DNA from: Patiria pectinifera
Taxonomy: Eukaryota > Echinodermata > Asteroidea > Valvatida > Asterinidae
Reading direction: 5' to 3'
NCBI GenBank assembly: GCA_029964075.1
Contig: CM057135.1
Location: 25,012,863 to 25,076,862 of the forward strand
DNA length: 64,000 nucleotides
In this document: positions 11,073 through 23,200 of the stretch, piece after piece
How the letters are laid out: each line of letters begins with the position of its first letter
Numbering within the stretch: position 1 is the first letter of the stretch
The notes under the pieces: model-generated
Told to the model about the DNA's origin: nothing
What the model saw: only the letters and a program-made list of their open reading frames with translations
Database searches by the model: none
Position numbers and translations under genes: made by a program

Positions 11073-11470
11073 ACAAATATTGAGTGGCTCAGCGTGGAAT
11101 GGAGGGAATATTATCACAAAGTAAAATCTGGACTTTTCCATTTCACGAGGCGAAGCAGAGTGAACTGGAAAAGTCCAGATTTACCGAGCGATAATATTCC
11201 TCCCATTTCACAATTTAAAGCCACTCAATATTTGTTTTACATAACTGACATATATAGATCCTTGTCATTTGATATATTTGAACTATTTTCAATACAAAAC
11301 TGGAGGAAAATGTATTTCTCTCTTCCAAACCACCCTTTCATGAAAATGTTTGAACCCAACGCTGTAGCGCTGGCTCTTTGGAACAATACACGCTACGCCC
11401 AACGCTGAACGCGCACACCAGCATGCATTTGCACACAAATACCGCGTCATGATCCCAACTGTTGAATAGT
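11073..11470. mobile_element. Palindromic element with associated conserved flank
   Basis: Inverted repeat 11073-11235 with arms CAAATATTGAGTGGCT and AGCCACTCAATATTTG. The adjoining 11289-11470 (ACACCAGCATGCATTTGCAC) is repeated inverted at 56520-56690, where another palindrome follows (56785-56905), so the two parts appear to belong together. Confidence 0.55.
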
Positions 11471-11699
11471 ATTTCCCATTCCCCATGGGCGGATAGTACT
11501 TTTTGAGCCGCGGCATGAATGGGAGCAATAACAAATGCCACGTGATGTGAGTTCCACCAATCAAATGACAAGGATCTGTATGTTGGTTATAAATATAATC
11601 ATGTCTATGCGTCCTGTCTATTTTTAATAAAGAAAAACAAAGACAAGACTGTGACAAAAAGTAGAACATTTTGGGGGACTGATTTTTTCATAACTGGTT

Positions 11700-12400
11700 A
11701 AAAAGAAATTGAGGACCATACAAAAAAACTGCATGAGAATTATTGCCACTTAATTATTGCCCCGGAAAATAAATATTATGTACGAAAAAGAAGTCATAAA
11801 AAATTCACCGTCTCCCACTTTGCAATTGAATATTTTTTTTGTAACAAATACACAGTGAGCATATAAAAACACATCCAACGCTACTAAAAATGTCATTTTG
11901 GTGACAATTCCCACCAGATGGTGCCTATTTTCAAAGCATATCATGTGTCTGACATGTGTCTGACATTACTGGGATGGGACACCTAACACTACAGATGTCT
12001 CCTCCGTGAGGTTGAACTCCTCTACAAAATTTTACATGGCCAAGTAAATATAACTACTCCTCTGAACACCAGAAACACGTTTTGGCTTTGGTCATTTGTT
12101 GAGCATTTTAGCGACTTCGGTTGGCTGGAGTTGACGTCACTGGTCCGACCAAAACCAAACCAAGGCCAATGGTCGGTTACGGAGCGCATTTCAAGATGGC
12201 AGAAAGATAAATACACGACATGTAACAAGAAAGTGTTCGGGATAAATAAGGTTGTAATGCTTATTTTTAATACGAACATTGTACATTTTAAGTGGCCTGT
12301 AATAAAATGTCTAAACAACTTACAAGCCCACAAGGTATTATCTCGAATTGGGCCAGGACTGGCAAATTTTTTTTTGATGTTGCCATCCGATAAGCACCGA
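11700..12400. other. Intergenic AT-rich DNA
   Basis: No gene, long repeat or RNA recognised on either strand; only short runs of A and T. Confidence 0.4.
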
Positions 12401-12416
12401 TTTAGCCAGTACCATC

Positions 12417-12790
12417 ATGGGCCAACTTGATTGTCTCTGGAGGAGCAAGGCCAGTCTTTCGGAAAAACTTCGGTTTTATCGCGCGCACGTGTGCTCTCTG
12501 CCCTCCTTTATGGGTCCGAAACCTGGACACTTCACATGAAAGAACAAGAGTGCATTCAAGCTTTCCACATGCACTGTCAGCATCGCAGACTTGGAATCCG
12601 ATAGTTCAATTTCATTTCCAATGCAATCATCCAGCAGCGTACAGGGCTTGGTAGCATTTTGTCAGAGATCTCGGGGAGGCGACACACCCTTTTTGGTCAT
12701 GTTCGGCGCCTCCAAGCTCCTGCCCCTGCTTGTCTTGCAGTGGCATGGTCGTCCCCAGCCTACCTGGCTTAAGAGAAAACTGAATTTCTC
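12417..12790 (+). pseudogene. LINE reverse-transcriptase C-terminal remnant
   Basis: In two registers joined by a frameshift near 12490 this reads MGQLDCLWRSKASLSEKLRF then VLSALLYGSETWTLHMKEQE and FHMHCQHRRLGIR followed by an in-frame stop. The LLYGSETW and RRLGIRW-type motifs are the hallmark of the C-terminal part of invertebrate non-LTR reverse transcriptases. Dead copy: at least one frameshift and one stop. Confidence 0.75.
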
Positions 12791-12867
12791 CCATATACGT
12801 AGTGTAAACAGAGCAGAATTACCATTCATGCATAATAATTAATTAGCCATAATTCCAAAACCTTTGA

Positions 12868-13317
12868 CCTATGGGCTCCGTGCGCCGAAGAAAGAGGGCA
12901 CCCTTTTAGTTTTACATAGCAACGACGTCCCATGCGTGTGACATTTCGCTGGTTGACGCGCACCGTTCTTTGTGTGTGACCATAGAGCAAGGAACGTACA
13001 CCAGGAGTTTTGTACTATGTCAATGTAGCTTGAGTAACTCCAGGCCATTTTTTTAGGGTCTCTTGCTACCACATGGAAACGAACAGGTTTTCCTCCAGCG
13101 TTACATGTGAATGAATATGGAGCATGTCAGCTGGAGTTACTCAAGCTAATGTCAATGTATGTCATGTAATGTACACGCAGTGACCGCACTTCGCAACAAA
13201 TAATTGAAGACAGGCAAGATTGCGTCGTTCGGTCACCCCCAACTGTACTTTCTTTGCCAGTGAGGGGGTAGGGCCTGGCCCTGGGCCTAGGCCCTACTTG
13301 TGAATGGAGCGGATAGT
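12868..13317 (+). mobile_element. GCTCCGTGCGC element, copy 2, with nested insertion
   Basis: Same element as 3488-3750 and 25543-25800 (ends GGGCTCCGTGCGCC and GAATGGAGCGGATA), enlarged by the insertion at 13028-13146. Confidence 0.6.
13028..13146. mobile_element. 119-bp TA-flanked MITE
   Basis: Perfect 16-bp inverted ends GCTTGAGTAACTCCAG, with TA on both sides (13026-13027, 13147-13148), as for Tc1/mariner-type insertions. It sits inside the GCTCCGTGCGC element. Confidence 0.75.
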
Positions 13318-13440
13318 CATGAAATTTCTTGGTTATGTTCATGATAAGTCATGAGTTGTTCTATGCATGTAGAGTTTAATTTTTTTTTGTCGCTCAATGG
13401 CCGAGATCTGAGGGGGGGGGGGGGCGGAATCCCCCCCTCC
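13314..13440 (+). repeat. Dispersed repeat, pair with 15990-16110
   Basis: GTCATGAAATTTCTTGG through GTCGCTCAATGGCCGAGATC and a G-run is repeated in the same orientation near 15990-16110. Function unknown. Confidence 0.6.
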
Positions 13441-14329
13441 CCCAGATAACCCCACCATGTCCAAATGTTAAAAAGCGATCCGTAGACATGCTCATGCACA
13501 AAAACAGCACGTTCTAAAACAGACACAGAAACTGACTTAAAATGATAGTAAAAAATCACTTTTCTGGAGATAAAATTTCAAAGAAGACAACCAACAGTGC
13601 AAGACTGGATATGAATTGAGGAAACCATACATAATATCACCAATATCGCCACCCTTATCACACAAAAAATCACGACAAAATTTACTACTTACCGGGTAGC
13701 TAAGCGGTGCATAATATGATCTGAATATTGACACAGACTGTATGAGTAATTTGAGCATGCATATAACGGCATGCGTCGGCGGCACCTCCTGGTCAGTGGT
13801 CGCGTACAACGCTATCCCGTTGAAATACTGTGAGCTTGACGGGATACCAGTTAGTGACATGACCCGTCGGGCCGGACATTGACATGGGGCTTTGAATTTG
13901 GGCGGGGCCAGCGGAGGGGGCGCCTTTCTAAAACAAAAATATTTCCACATGTGATACATATAAATATTATATTAACGCTATTTCTACGACTTTTTTTAAA
14001 AAGTGTGGATTTTAACTGTAAATTGACTTAGTCCCTGTTTTATATCTTTATGTGAGCAAGTCTGACATAAAACAGATTTATCTTCGTGTAATCTACCCAT
14101 CCTCCATCATTTTTGGTGCCACCGGGGACGGGGGGGGGGGGGCGGAGGGAGTCAAAATTGGGGCATATCATATCGATTGCCCCCCCCCCTCCGCACACAC
14201 ACATTTTTTTCGTCCCCGAACAAAAAAGTCGCCTACTGTAATGTTTCTCTATGGCTCAGAATATCTGATTCAATTACTTCAAACTCGAAAATGATGTTTT
14301 GCAAAAAAAAAAAATGGTCTCGAGCGGAA

Positions 14330-14603
14330 GCGATTGTCGCCCTTGAGTGTTGGAAAGAGCCACAAACGGACCGCTCAGACCAGTCTATCTGCAACTCGAT
14401 CATGGATGATGTTTTCAGGGTCATGTTGGGACTACGACCTCTTCGATGAGGGGCATCAGGATTCAGGAGAAGAACTTGACTATCCCTGGCTCATCTACCG
14501 AAGGAGGATGGCCGTAGACTTCAAGCTTTCTGTATGCGCTGTCAACGCCGCATACTTGGGATGAGACACCAGCAAGGCCATCTCAGTGATCTCAGAAAAC
14601 CAG
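14330..14603 (+). pseudogene. Second LINE remnant, interrupted
   Basis: LQAFCMRCQRRILGMR around 14519-14565 matches the same reverse-transcriptase C-terminal motif as the 12.4-kb copy. It is broken by a transposon at 14612-15170 and resumes at 15179; the tail to about 15560 ends in GATGATTATGAA-type sequence, possibly the LINE 3' end. Confidence 0.62.
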
Positions 14604-14611
14604 GCTGCCGG

Positions 14612-15170
14612 CAAGGGCGGATCCGGGGGGGGGGCCCAACGGGGGCCATTTCCCCCCCCCCCCCAAACGAAACCAATTTTTTTTTAAAGTGGCTTCGTAA
14701 TTAATAAAGGCCTTTATTAATTACAAAGCCACTTAAAAAAAAAAAATCGGCAGGCACTGCGTACATACCACCATCTTTTCCTCCAAAGATTTGGTTAAAG
14801 TGGTCAGAAATAGCCTCAGATCGCGCCACAGAGCATCTAGAATCACGGGGGGGGGATCCGGGGGGCGACAGCCCCCCTATGAAACCTTGGGTCCCCCCCC
14901 CCAATCGCCCCCACCCCACTGAGATTTTGAGTTTCAAAAAAAAAAAATCATTGATCTACATGTGTACTTGACGCCCCCCCCCATGAAATGTTCCAGCCCC
15001 CCCAGTGCCCCACTGAAAAATTCCTGGCTATACGCCACTGTCTAGAATCCAAAAACATTTCCCACGCCCCACGCCGTCATTTTTGGACCCCACTTTTGGG
15101 GGACCAAAACAATTAATGTTTTGGCCGCCCCCCCCCCCCCAAAAAAAATCGTGTTCTGGATCCGCCCTTG
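14612..15170. mobile_element. hAT-like non-autonomous element inserted in a LINE
   Basis: Ends CAAGGGCGGATCC and GGATCCGCCCTTG are perfect inverted repeats. The 8 bases on each side are GCTGCCGG and GCTGCAGG (7 of 8 identical), an 8-bp target duplication as in hAT elements. Contains long G, C and A runs and no transposase. Confidence 0.75.
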
Positions 15171-15237
15171 GCTGCAGGATATTCGCTTTATCATTATCAC
15201 GGCGTCACTCCATCTTATTCGACTCCCATGCACCTTT

Positions 15238-15360
15238 AGGCTGCATCCGAATCAACTGTTTAGAGCTAGGTCTAGGTCTGCACCCATTGAAAATACGCGG
15301 GGAGACGCTGACAATAGACGTAGCCGTAGCTCTGGAAGCCCGTTTCGGACACGGCCTTAT
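15238..15360 (+). repeat. Dispersed repeat, pair with 40148-40272
   Basis: CTGCATCCGAATCAACTGTT through GAAGCCCGTTTCGGACACGG occurs again in the PLK4 3' region in the same orientation. Origin unknown; possibly LINE-derived. Confidence 0.65.
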
Positions 15361-15559
15361 AAAACACTTTATATGCCCTCAAGCTGATCGTTGATGCTAC
15401 AGGAGCCTGATCCTGGTTGGACCACGCGGCCGACCCCGAATGCCCACGGCGACAGCTAGCTAGTCCGACAACTGTATTGAGCCCCGCCAGCCCCCTGACC
15501 TAGTGGCACACCACAGCACTGACCGGTTGGTATGGGTTGGGCAGGGCGCCGTATGGATT

Positions 15560-17184
15560 TTTGAAGACTGAAGATGATTATGAATTTCGCACTAAATGTG
15601 TATTTTTTTTGGCAAGGGGGGTGGAGCGCTGTCAGTCGGCTTTTGATTCTGATCTTACCACCGATATATCAACTATAATATCATTGCATATCAACGTCTT
15701 TTGAAATTTCTAGTTATCATACAAAGCAGACAAGAAATGGGTAAAAATAGGGATGCTCAGTAATAAATGTTCAAAACGAGCTAAATGCTGGGGGGAAACA
15801 TCCTTAACCAACAAACAGATAACAAACCAAAAATCAGGATGGACATAAGGTGCAACACAACAATGTGAAATTTGCTTACATTGTAATTTAACCCTAAAGA
15901 GGCCGGGGCGGAATCCCCCCCCCCCCCCTTCGACTTTTTTCCGCGATAGCCTTGATTTTTTTTTTCATAATTTCAAAATCCTTAGACCTAAAGTCATGAA
16001 ATTTCTTGGATATGTTCATGATAAATTGTTCTTTGCATGTACCGAGTTTCATAATTTTTTGTCGCTCGATGGCCGAGATCTTAGGGGGGCGGATTCTTCC
16101 CCCCCCCCCCCCACGGCTGAGAGCTGGTCAAAAAAGCCCGGCCCTTCCACCACCTTTCACACAAAGTACTTAACGCTATTGTATTCTAACCTTACACTCA
16201 TAAGGTTGAAGAATGTTCAAAACCTAACCTGTTGAAGTTTCAGCTCGGTGGATATTACACTTTTCAAAAAAAAAGTGAAAAACGAACCAAGATTTTGTTA
16301 TTACCCTTTATTTCCAACGATAAGCCAACTGACCGATCGTTGGAAATCACCTACATTTCTTGATTTCTTCTAAATGACAGCAAGCCAGATGGAATAATTT
16401 CAAAAAAAATTAAAAAAAAAATTCTAAACTGAGTAACGCCCGTTCACGGTCCAACGGATCTGTCTACTGTCCAACTGTGCAAGAGGATATTTCCTAGACT
16501 AATAAATATCTATTCAATGGAATAGACCCGTGCAAAACAAGGGTGGGCACCATGGACAACCATTGATACTCCGACTAATAAAAACCGAGATTGGAGGCAA
16601 ATCTTTCTTGTTCAAAATTGTCACATTGTCTAATTTGTGCATACGCGATTATACGCTTTAGTTCAATGTCTTTCTACTACTTTCTGGGTTCAAACATCTA
16701 ACTGATTTCCCTGTTTCCCCTCTTGTTCATTCCCAACCAACAACCATCAAAAATTGCGCATTTCTATAAAATAATTCAGTTTCCCTCAACCGCACCCAAA
16801 CCACACCCCAAAAGGAATGAAATTTTCTGGTGGTCTGCAACAGCGCCCTCTATATCACGATCGCGCGTAAGTTCGAATCTGCAAATTCTACCGATTACAG
16901 ACCGTATCGACACAAGTACACAAAAATTATCGCTGAAGAATTCTCCGAGATCTGAGGTCGAATCGATATCACGATGTCTTCAACGTATTCCTGACACTTC
17001 GTACACCAACGGTGGATATCCTAAGTGTTGTTTAAGTTTGTGAACATTGGTATTTGTGGCTGCTTTTCGTCGAGTGTTTTGACAACGTTCGAAGCGTCCG
17101 TTCTTGTTTGCTTTACAATGCGAGTTCATGCGTGCACAGTGTGTGGTGCATTCAACTGCAGTGCAGATTGAAGTTGAACGCAGG
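15560..17184. other. PLK4 upstream region
   Basis: AT-rich and full of homopolymers; contains the 15990-16110 repeat and a decayed palindrome ending CGTTGGAAAT near 16313-16347. The PLK4 promoter and 5' UTR should lie in the last few hundred bases but I see no clear TATA box or other core element. Confidence 0.35.
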
Positions 17185-17229
17185 ATGACATCTCGATTCA
17201 GCAACAGCGGTATGGGCGAGAGTATAGAG
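17185..17229 (+). CDS. PLK4: PLK4 exon 1: start
   Basis: [15 protein letters not shown], 15 codons, phase 0, donor gtaaatac. An in-frame second Met (residue 10) gives MGESIE, closer in length to the vertebrate start, and could be the true initiator. Confidence 0.83.
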
Positions 17230-20200
17230 GTAAATACGTGTAGGATAACTAATAGGCAGTGTATATTTTGCCGGAGACGGCAAACCTTTAGTAAACGTTA
17301 GTTTGCCGGATATGCACTGAACATGCGCAGTTACTGTTTTTTTGTACTTAAACATTTTCCGGTGACAAGTTTTAGTCTGGCTCCATGCCAAAATTATCGT
17401 TGTTACCTCGTATTCACAAGATGGGATTCAGACCATTTTATAATTTCGGACTTTATTTCCCTTTTAAAAAAAATCCTCCAGAGCCACAAATCTGAAAAAG
17501 AAAATGTAATACTCTGCAAAAAATGTTTGAGATATGTTAAAATAATAAAAGAAGAATATTCTTATTTAGGCCAAACAAAAAAAAATTGTGTGTTTACGGT
17601 AACGGCCTGAAAAAATCCAGGTAGGTAGGTAGGGAAATAATTTTATTTTGTAATTTTTTTTTTTCATTTCAGTTCTGCATGCCCATGCGTGTTCTTTCGC
17701 CAAAAAATTGTATAAAACCACTATTCAAGCATTGAAGATATTCAATCGCTACATTTCAATCCAAATTAATTTGTATCGTCGGCCAGGGTTCTCCCCAGGA
17801 TTTTTTTAATAATGTGGGGGAAGATTTGCTCTGATTCAACAACCCGAAAATGTTTGAACTTTAGAAGCTCTCTGGTGCATTTTAGAGCAAATCTGGGGGT
17901 CTTTATCTTAAGATTTGTCCTTGAAATTCAGAGGAGATCTTGTAGGTCACTAATATTTTTGTAATTAAAGAAAAAAAATCAAAATTGTTAACTTATAAAA
18001 ATTAACATTTCACAACCTGTGTTTCATTGCTTCCTAACTAGAAAAGTATGAATTACATTTACATGTAAATTTCAAATTAAGAAATTAAGGTGGAGAAAAA
18101 AACAACTTTTGCTTCTGATTACATGCCTTTCAATAAAGCGTCAGTAGGTCGAAAAATTATTTCGCCAATTTTTTGGGGGCGCTGATTAATGGAGCATCAT
18201 TCGTACTAATCATAGAGCAAGGAATCATGTTTATTTTGTGCCTGGATTATTTTCATTTGCGCCACGAAAATTATCAAGACTGGCTATTAAAAGTAATTAA
18301 AACTTGCCTCACCTAATTAAAAATATACTTGAGGTCGATGGTTCCACTTTATGCTTAACATACATCACGGCCGCTGGCACCACCAACATTCCGCCTGGCA
18401 GGCCGAACATCGCACCGTGCTCACGGCCCCGTTGCCGAAAATCTTGCACTACTGCAGAAACACGCTACGATGTTTCGCCACAAGTTCGAGCTTTGCAATC
18501 TCGTCATTTTAATGGAAAACACATACACAGAAAATAAAGATCACGTTCTGTGAATTAATTCGCAGAAATTCTCTTTCTCCAGCGATGTTTGTTTGGTAAT
18601 ATTTTTACAATCCAACTTCGGCCCACTACATCATCATGCTGTATGATACGAAGTAGTATGGACCGGTGAGAGAGGCAGTAGTCACTGGTTCCGGTCCTTC
18701 ATCATAGCATTGATTCCGTTAGCTGGCGAAGGGAACCACTGTACCATGTTGTATGCTAGCTTGGTGCAGCTGGTGGTCAACAGAACACGTCATCGTGTGC
18801 ATTTTGATCACACATGCATCGGAAAAACAGGATTTTGGTCAAGATTTTGCATGTCAAGATGAAATAATGGCGTACATGTATGTAACGATCAAATTGTGCA
18901 TTTTAATGGCGTGTAAGATAATTATATTGTGCGTATCAGGGGCTAAAAAATGTGATCTTTTTTTTTGTCGGCGTATCGGGCCGGCCGCAATTCCAGCGTA
19001 TCAGGCCGATACGCACGTTCGTATGTGGGGAGAACCATGCTGTCCGTGGGGCAGCCAGGCATACCCCGATGCGTTTGTGCAAAAAAAATCGTACTTCGTA
19101 GTTTGAGAATTCAAGTTTTGAGATCGTCGCGATTTTCGCACGTTTAACACAGGTATGTTTGTGTTAAATCATGGTCAGATTCAAGTGTGGAAAATGGTTT
19201 TTGTTCATGACAAATAATTAAAAGTACTTGAAATGTTTGAAATTTGTCAATTATCAACCTTCAAAATGGCAATAAAAAGTTTGAGGTCGGCAATTTGGCC
19301 GAAAAAATTCCAGGTCGGTCGGGTTACCGTAAACACACCATTTTTTTTTTTTTGGCCTTATTTGGGGATGAGAAAAAAAACCTTTAAAATGTGGTGCGGT
19401 CGGACTCGAACGCGAGTCATCCCGCTTACTAGAGCCTTTGCCTAACCATTACACCAAACGTGCTACACAACTTTTGTTGGGAATTTAATACATCTTATAA
19501 TTCAGCCCTATTTTAAAGAGTACAGCGCCCTCTGTTGATATGGATTGCCGCCGGCAAACCTTTAGTAATCGTTAGTTTGCCGTCATTACCTCCGGCAAAA
19601 TATCCACTATCTAACTAATAAGAAAAGCAGTATTCTGATGTCACTACAACTTCATGTTGATTAGTGATTATTGAATACTGTTCCTTAATTGGGCATCGAT
19701 AACCATGACGTCGCATGAGCCGGCCAATGATAGTGCAATACGTCATTATGAATATATATTTTCTCATGAATATTTAGTTTATATCAATGGATACTTCAAA
19801 TACGTCCAAAGATTGACCATTGCAACAGCGATCGTGCGCGGCCTAGCGGTTAAGAGTCTCGTGTAACAAGCAGGAGAGGGTGAGAGTAGAGGAGGGAAAG
19901 TGGAGGGAATAACCATAAAAGATGTAACTTTTGGCGCTAGAAAATTAATTGAAAAAGTGGCGATCGAGTATGGAAGTTTTTCCACCTGTAGTTTCCATTG
20001 GAATACAAACTTGTGTTTCTGATAACGCTTTAAAAAGAAAAAATTGTGGTGAAAAATAGTGATCGATTTTTGGCTTGCAAATGAGTACGGTATGGTAGAT
20101 CATGGCAAAGCCAAATCGAATCATGTGATGTTTCCTTCTTTTGGTGATTGGTGCAAGACGTTCACTTAAGTTTACCATACATGTGTATTTAACACCGATA

Positions 20201-23200
20201 AAATCGTGTTCCATATTTTTGTCTCCATAATACGCAGGATTACCAGGTCTTGAACCTCCTTGGCAAAGGGGGCTTTGCCTGCGTCTACAGAGCTAGGGCC
20301 ATCAACACTGGTCAAGAAGTAGCCATCAAAATGGTAAGGCCAAAATATAAAAAATAAAGTTCAAAGTCTGTCCATTTTGGAATAATTAAGTGGGCCTATT
20401 CGATTATTCTAAACTGTGTTCGACCGAATATTCAAATATTCGAAGCTCACCGTTCAAGTTAACTGCGTGCCGCGCCAATCAACAGTTGCACACAAAGCGC
20501 GCTGGTTAAAATGTGCGTGCGGTGCGGGTGATCAATATTATGATCCACTCGAGTGTTTTGCAGAATTTTTTTGAACCATGGTCAGAGTGTTTTTAGCGTG
20601 TGTTCTTTGCTAGCGGTTTTCTTCAAAAAGGTACGGTACAATGGATGTGTACACATGAAACTTTCACCAAATATGTCCAAAATACCAGCCTATAACATAT
20701 CTCATTTGCACTTGTTTTGATAATTCGCTACATATTTTTAATATTCCCTTTAAAGGGAATGTACAACATTTGCTTTTGCTGCAATGTTCAGAAATAAATT
20801 GGAGGATAAATATGTTATAGCAAATATTGTTTATAACTTGCTTCACGTTTTGGGCTTGTACATGATGGAAAAAACAAGAAAACCACTTAAGGTGAAATAT
20901 AGCAATTTATAGACTTTGGGGAATTGTAAGGTCAAAGAATCAGTCTAGCAGGCTTGTACCCCTCCACAGGTGTGTGCTCAATTGCAAAACAAATGCAGAA
21001 TAACTACGTTTTGAAAAAAATAGGAGCAGTTTTTGAAAAAAAAAAAAAAAGTTTTCTCCAACGCTTTTTCGGCCAACCAGCGTTGGAAAAATACAATTTT
21101 TCTGGAAAATGTCAGCACACCAGGAGCCATGATCTAACAGGATGCTTTAGACTGTCATTCCCTAGCAATCCAGTAAGGTTTTTCGTGATAATGTTATCAT
21201 TTCATTTTGTGATGTTTGCAAATGTTGTATCTTCTCTTTTATTTGGGTCCAAATCATTCTGACTCACGCTGTATGTACATGGCAACAGATTTTGAGTACA
21301 TTTTTTCTGTTAGGCCAAAAAAAAAAAATATTCGGTCTCTGGTCAGACCAAAGTACCGGAAGTGACGCGGCCACGCGGCTTTTTTTTTCTTTTTAGCTTT
21401 TTTTTTTTTTTCTTCAAGCTTGGATTGTACAGACAAGGTGGGTACTATTTTGCTTTTTGGTGTCCTCATGTACATTGGTGTCCTCCATAATTGCCTTGGT
21501 GCGTTCGATCATTTGCCTTGGTGCAATTTCCCATTCCTTGGTGCTCTTTGGTAAAAAAAATTTGAGGAGGTGCGGAAATAGAGGGCGCTGTTGGAGTTAC
21601 CGTGGAACATTTTGGGAAAAAAAAAGATTGACGCGCATGATTAAAATCGACGCGCGCGCTGACCAGAGACCGACTTTTTTTTTTTTTTGGCCTTATGTTC
21701 CTTTTTTTTGTTTTGTTTGGTTGAGTAGATTGACAAGAAGATGATGCAGGCAGCAGGAATGGCGGGCAGGGTCAGGAACGAAGTGGAGATACAGTGCCAA
21801 CTCAAACATCCATCCATCTTGGAGGTAGGCCTTCTAAGGCCCGTTCTAGACGCCGTGCTACTGCCATGCCAAAATTACTTGAAATGGTGCGGCAATAGCT
21901 CATCTTGAGCACGGCAGTTGCTCTAAACGCCGGACGTAATAGTCTAATCTTAATGCATCTGGAGTAATGGGCCAGGTTAAAGCTGTTCAATGAACTTTCA
22001 GCGCGATCAAAATATTCTCCCCAATTCCACTCCCCGCGTGATGTGGACACAAGAGAGGGTATTGTGAGCATGCACATTCTTAAAATGTTTGCCCCAACTG
22101 CAAATTGGCACGGCGTTTAGAACAGTGCCGTGCTGGTGCCGTTCGAAGCGACGATAGCACGGCAGCCCTGTCAAGCAAAAGGATGGTGTCGGTCAAACTC
22201 AATTCCGATGAGCCAAATTGTTCTAAACACCATGCTATCGCCGTGCTGTATTAAACAAATTTCAAATTTATTGAGTTCGGCACGGCAGTAGCACTGTATC
22301 TAGAATGGGCCTAAGTCATTTAAAGTTCAAGATTTTTATCAAACACTTCTAAGTATAATATTAGACCCTGGAGAATGTCTTGGTCGTTAAATATATCTCA
22401 CAAACCAGGCAGTGAACATAAGTGAAAAATTTGCATGGATCAGGCTGTGCAGCTGTGCACCAAAATTTTAAAAAAAAATTACACGTTTTATAGTTGAGCA
22501 AAACAAATTTACTGGAGGGGGCTGTGAACCTGCGACCTCCGAATTGCCTTTCCGGTGCTCTACCAACTGAGCTATCCAGCCCTCTGTTGGCGGTCCACCA
22601 GTCAATTTTTTTTTTTCAACTTTAAAACTAAATCTAAGACGTCCCACTCTAAATTCAGAAGTTGAAATTAATTAATTGGTTACTTATCATCGGCCAATTT
22701 TTTTCGTACGATATCTCATTCGAAAGCTCATAAACTAATGTAATGCTGGAAAATTATCAATTAAATTAGAAAATTTATTTTTCGGGGTGCCACAACCAAA
22801 AAGCAAGCATACACCAACTTTAAAATGTTGTCAGCTAGCCAAATCTACTGCGGTGGTATTCTTTTTGGCATGGTGGGACTTTTCTTGCCTCCAAGTATGG
22901 AGGGTCAGCCGTACAAAATTTTGATTGTTTCTGTTTTTGTTTTCCCACAGTTGTACAGTTACTTTGAGGACAACAACTACGTGTACCTAGTGCTGGAGAT
23001 GTGCCATAATGGAGAGATGAACCGATACCTCAAGACACACAACAAGGTGCTGACAGAAGAAGAAGGTACCTAGCCCAAAATTATATTGTACCTGCAAACT
23101 TTGAAGAAAAAAAATGTATACAAAAATAATATTTATTTTATATAACCCAAAATGCAGTGGTCTATTTTTCACATTTGTTTGTACCAGGGTTTTTGATTTC

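Noticed and set aside
18304..18537. 77-residue frame inside the intron 1 element
   Set aside because: No recognisable transposase motif or family similarity.
22511..22605. Possible genuine tRNA gene on the minus strand
   Set aside because: Boxes A and B are good, but the acceptor arm does not pair convincingly and the same leader and tail occur in other dispersed copies, as in a SINE.
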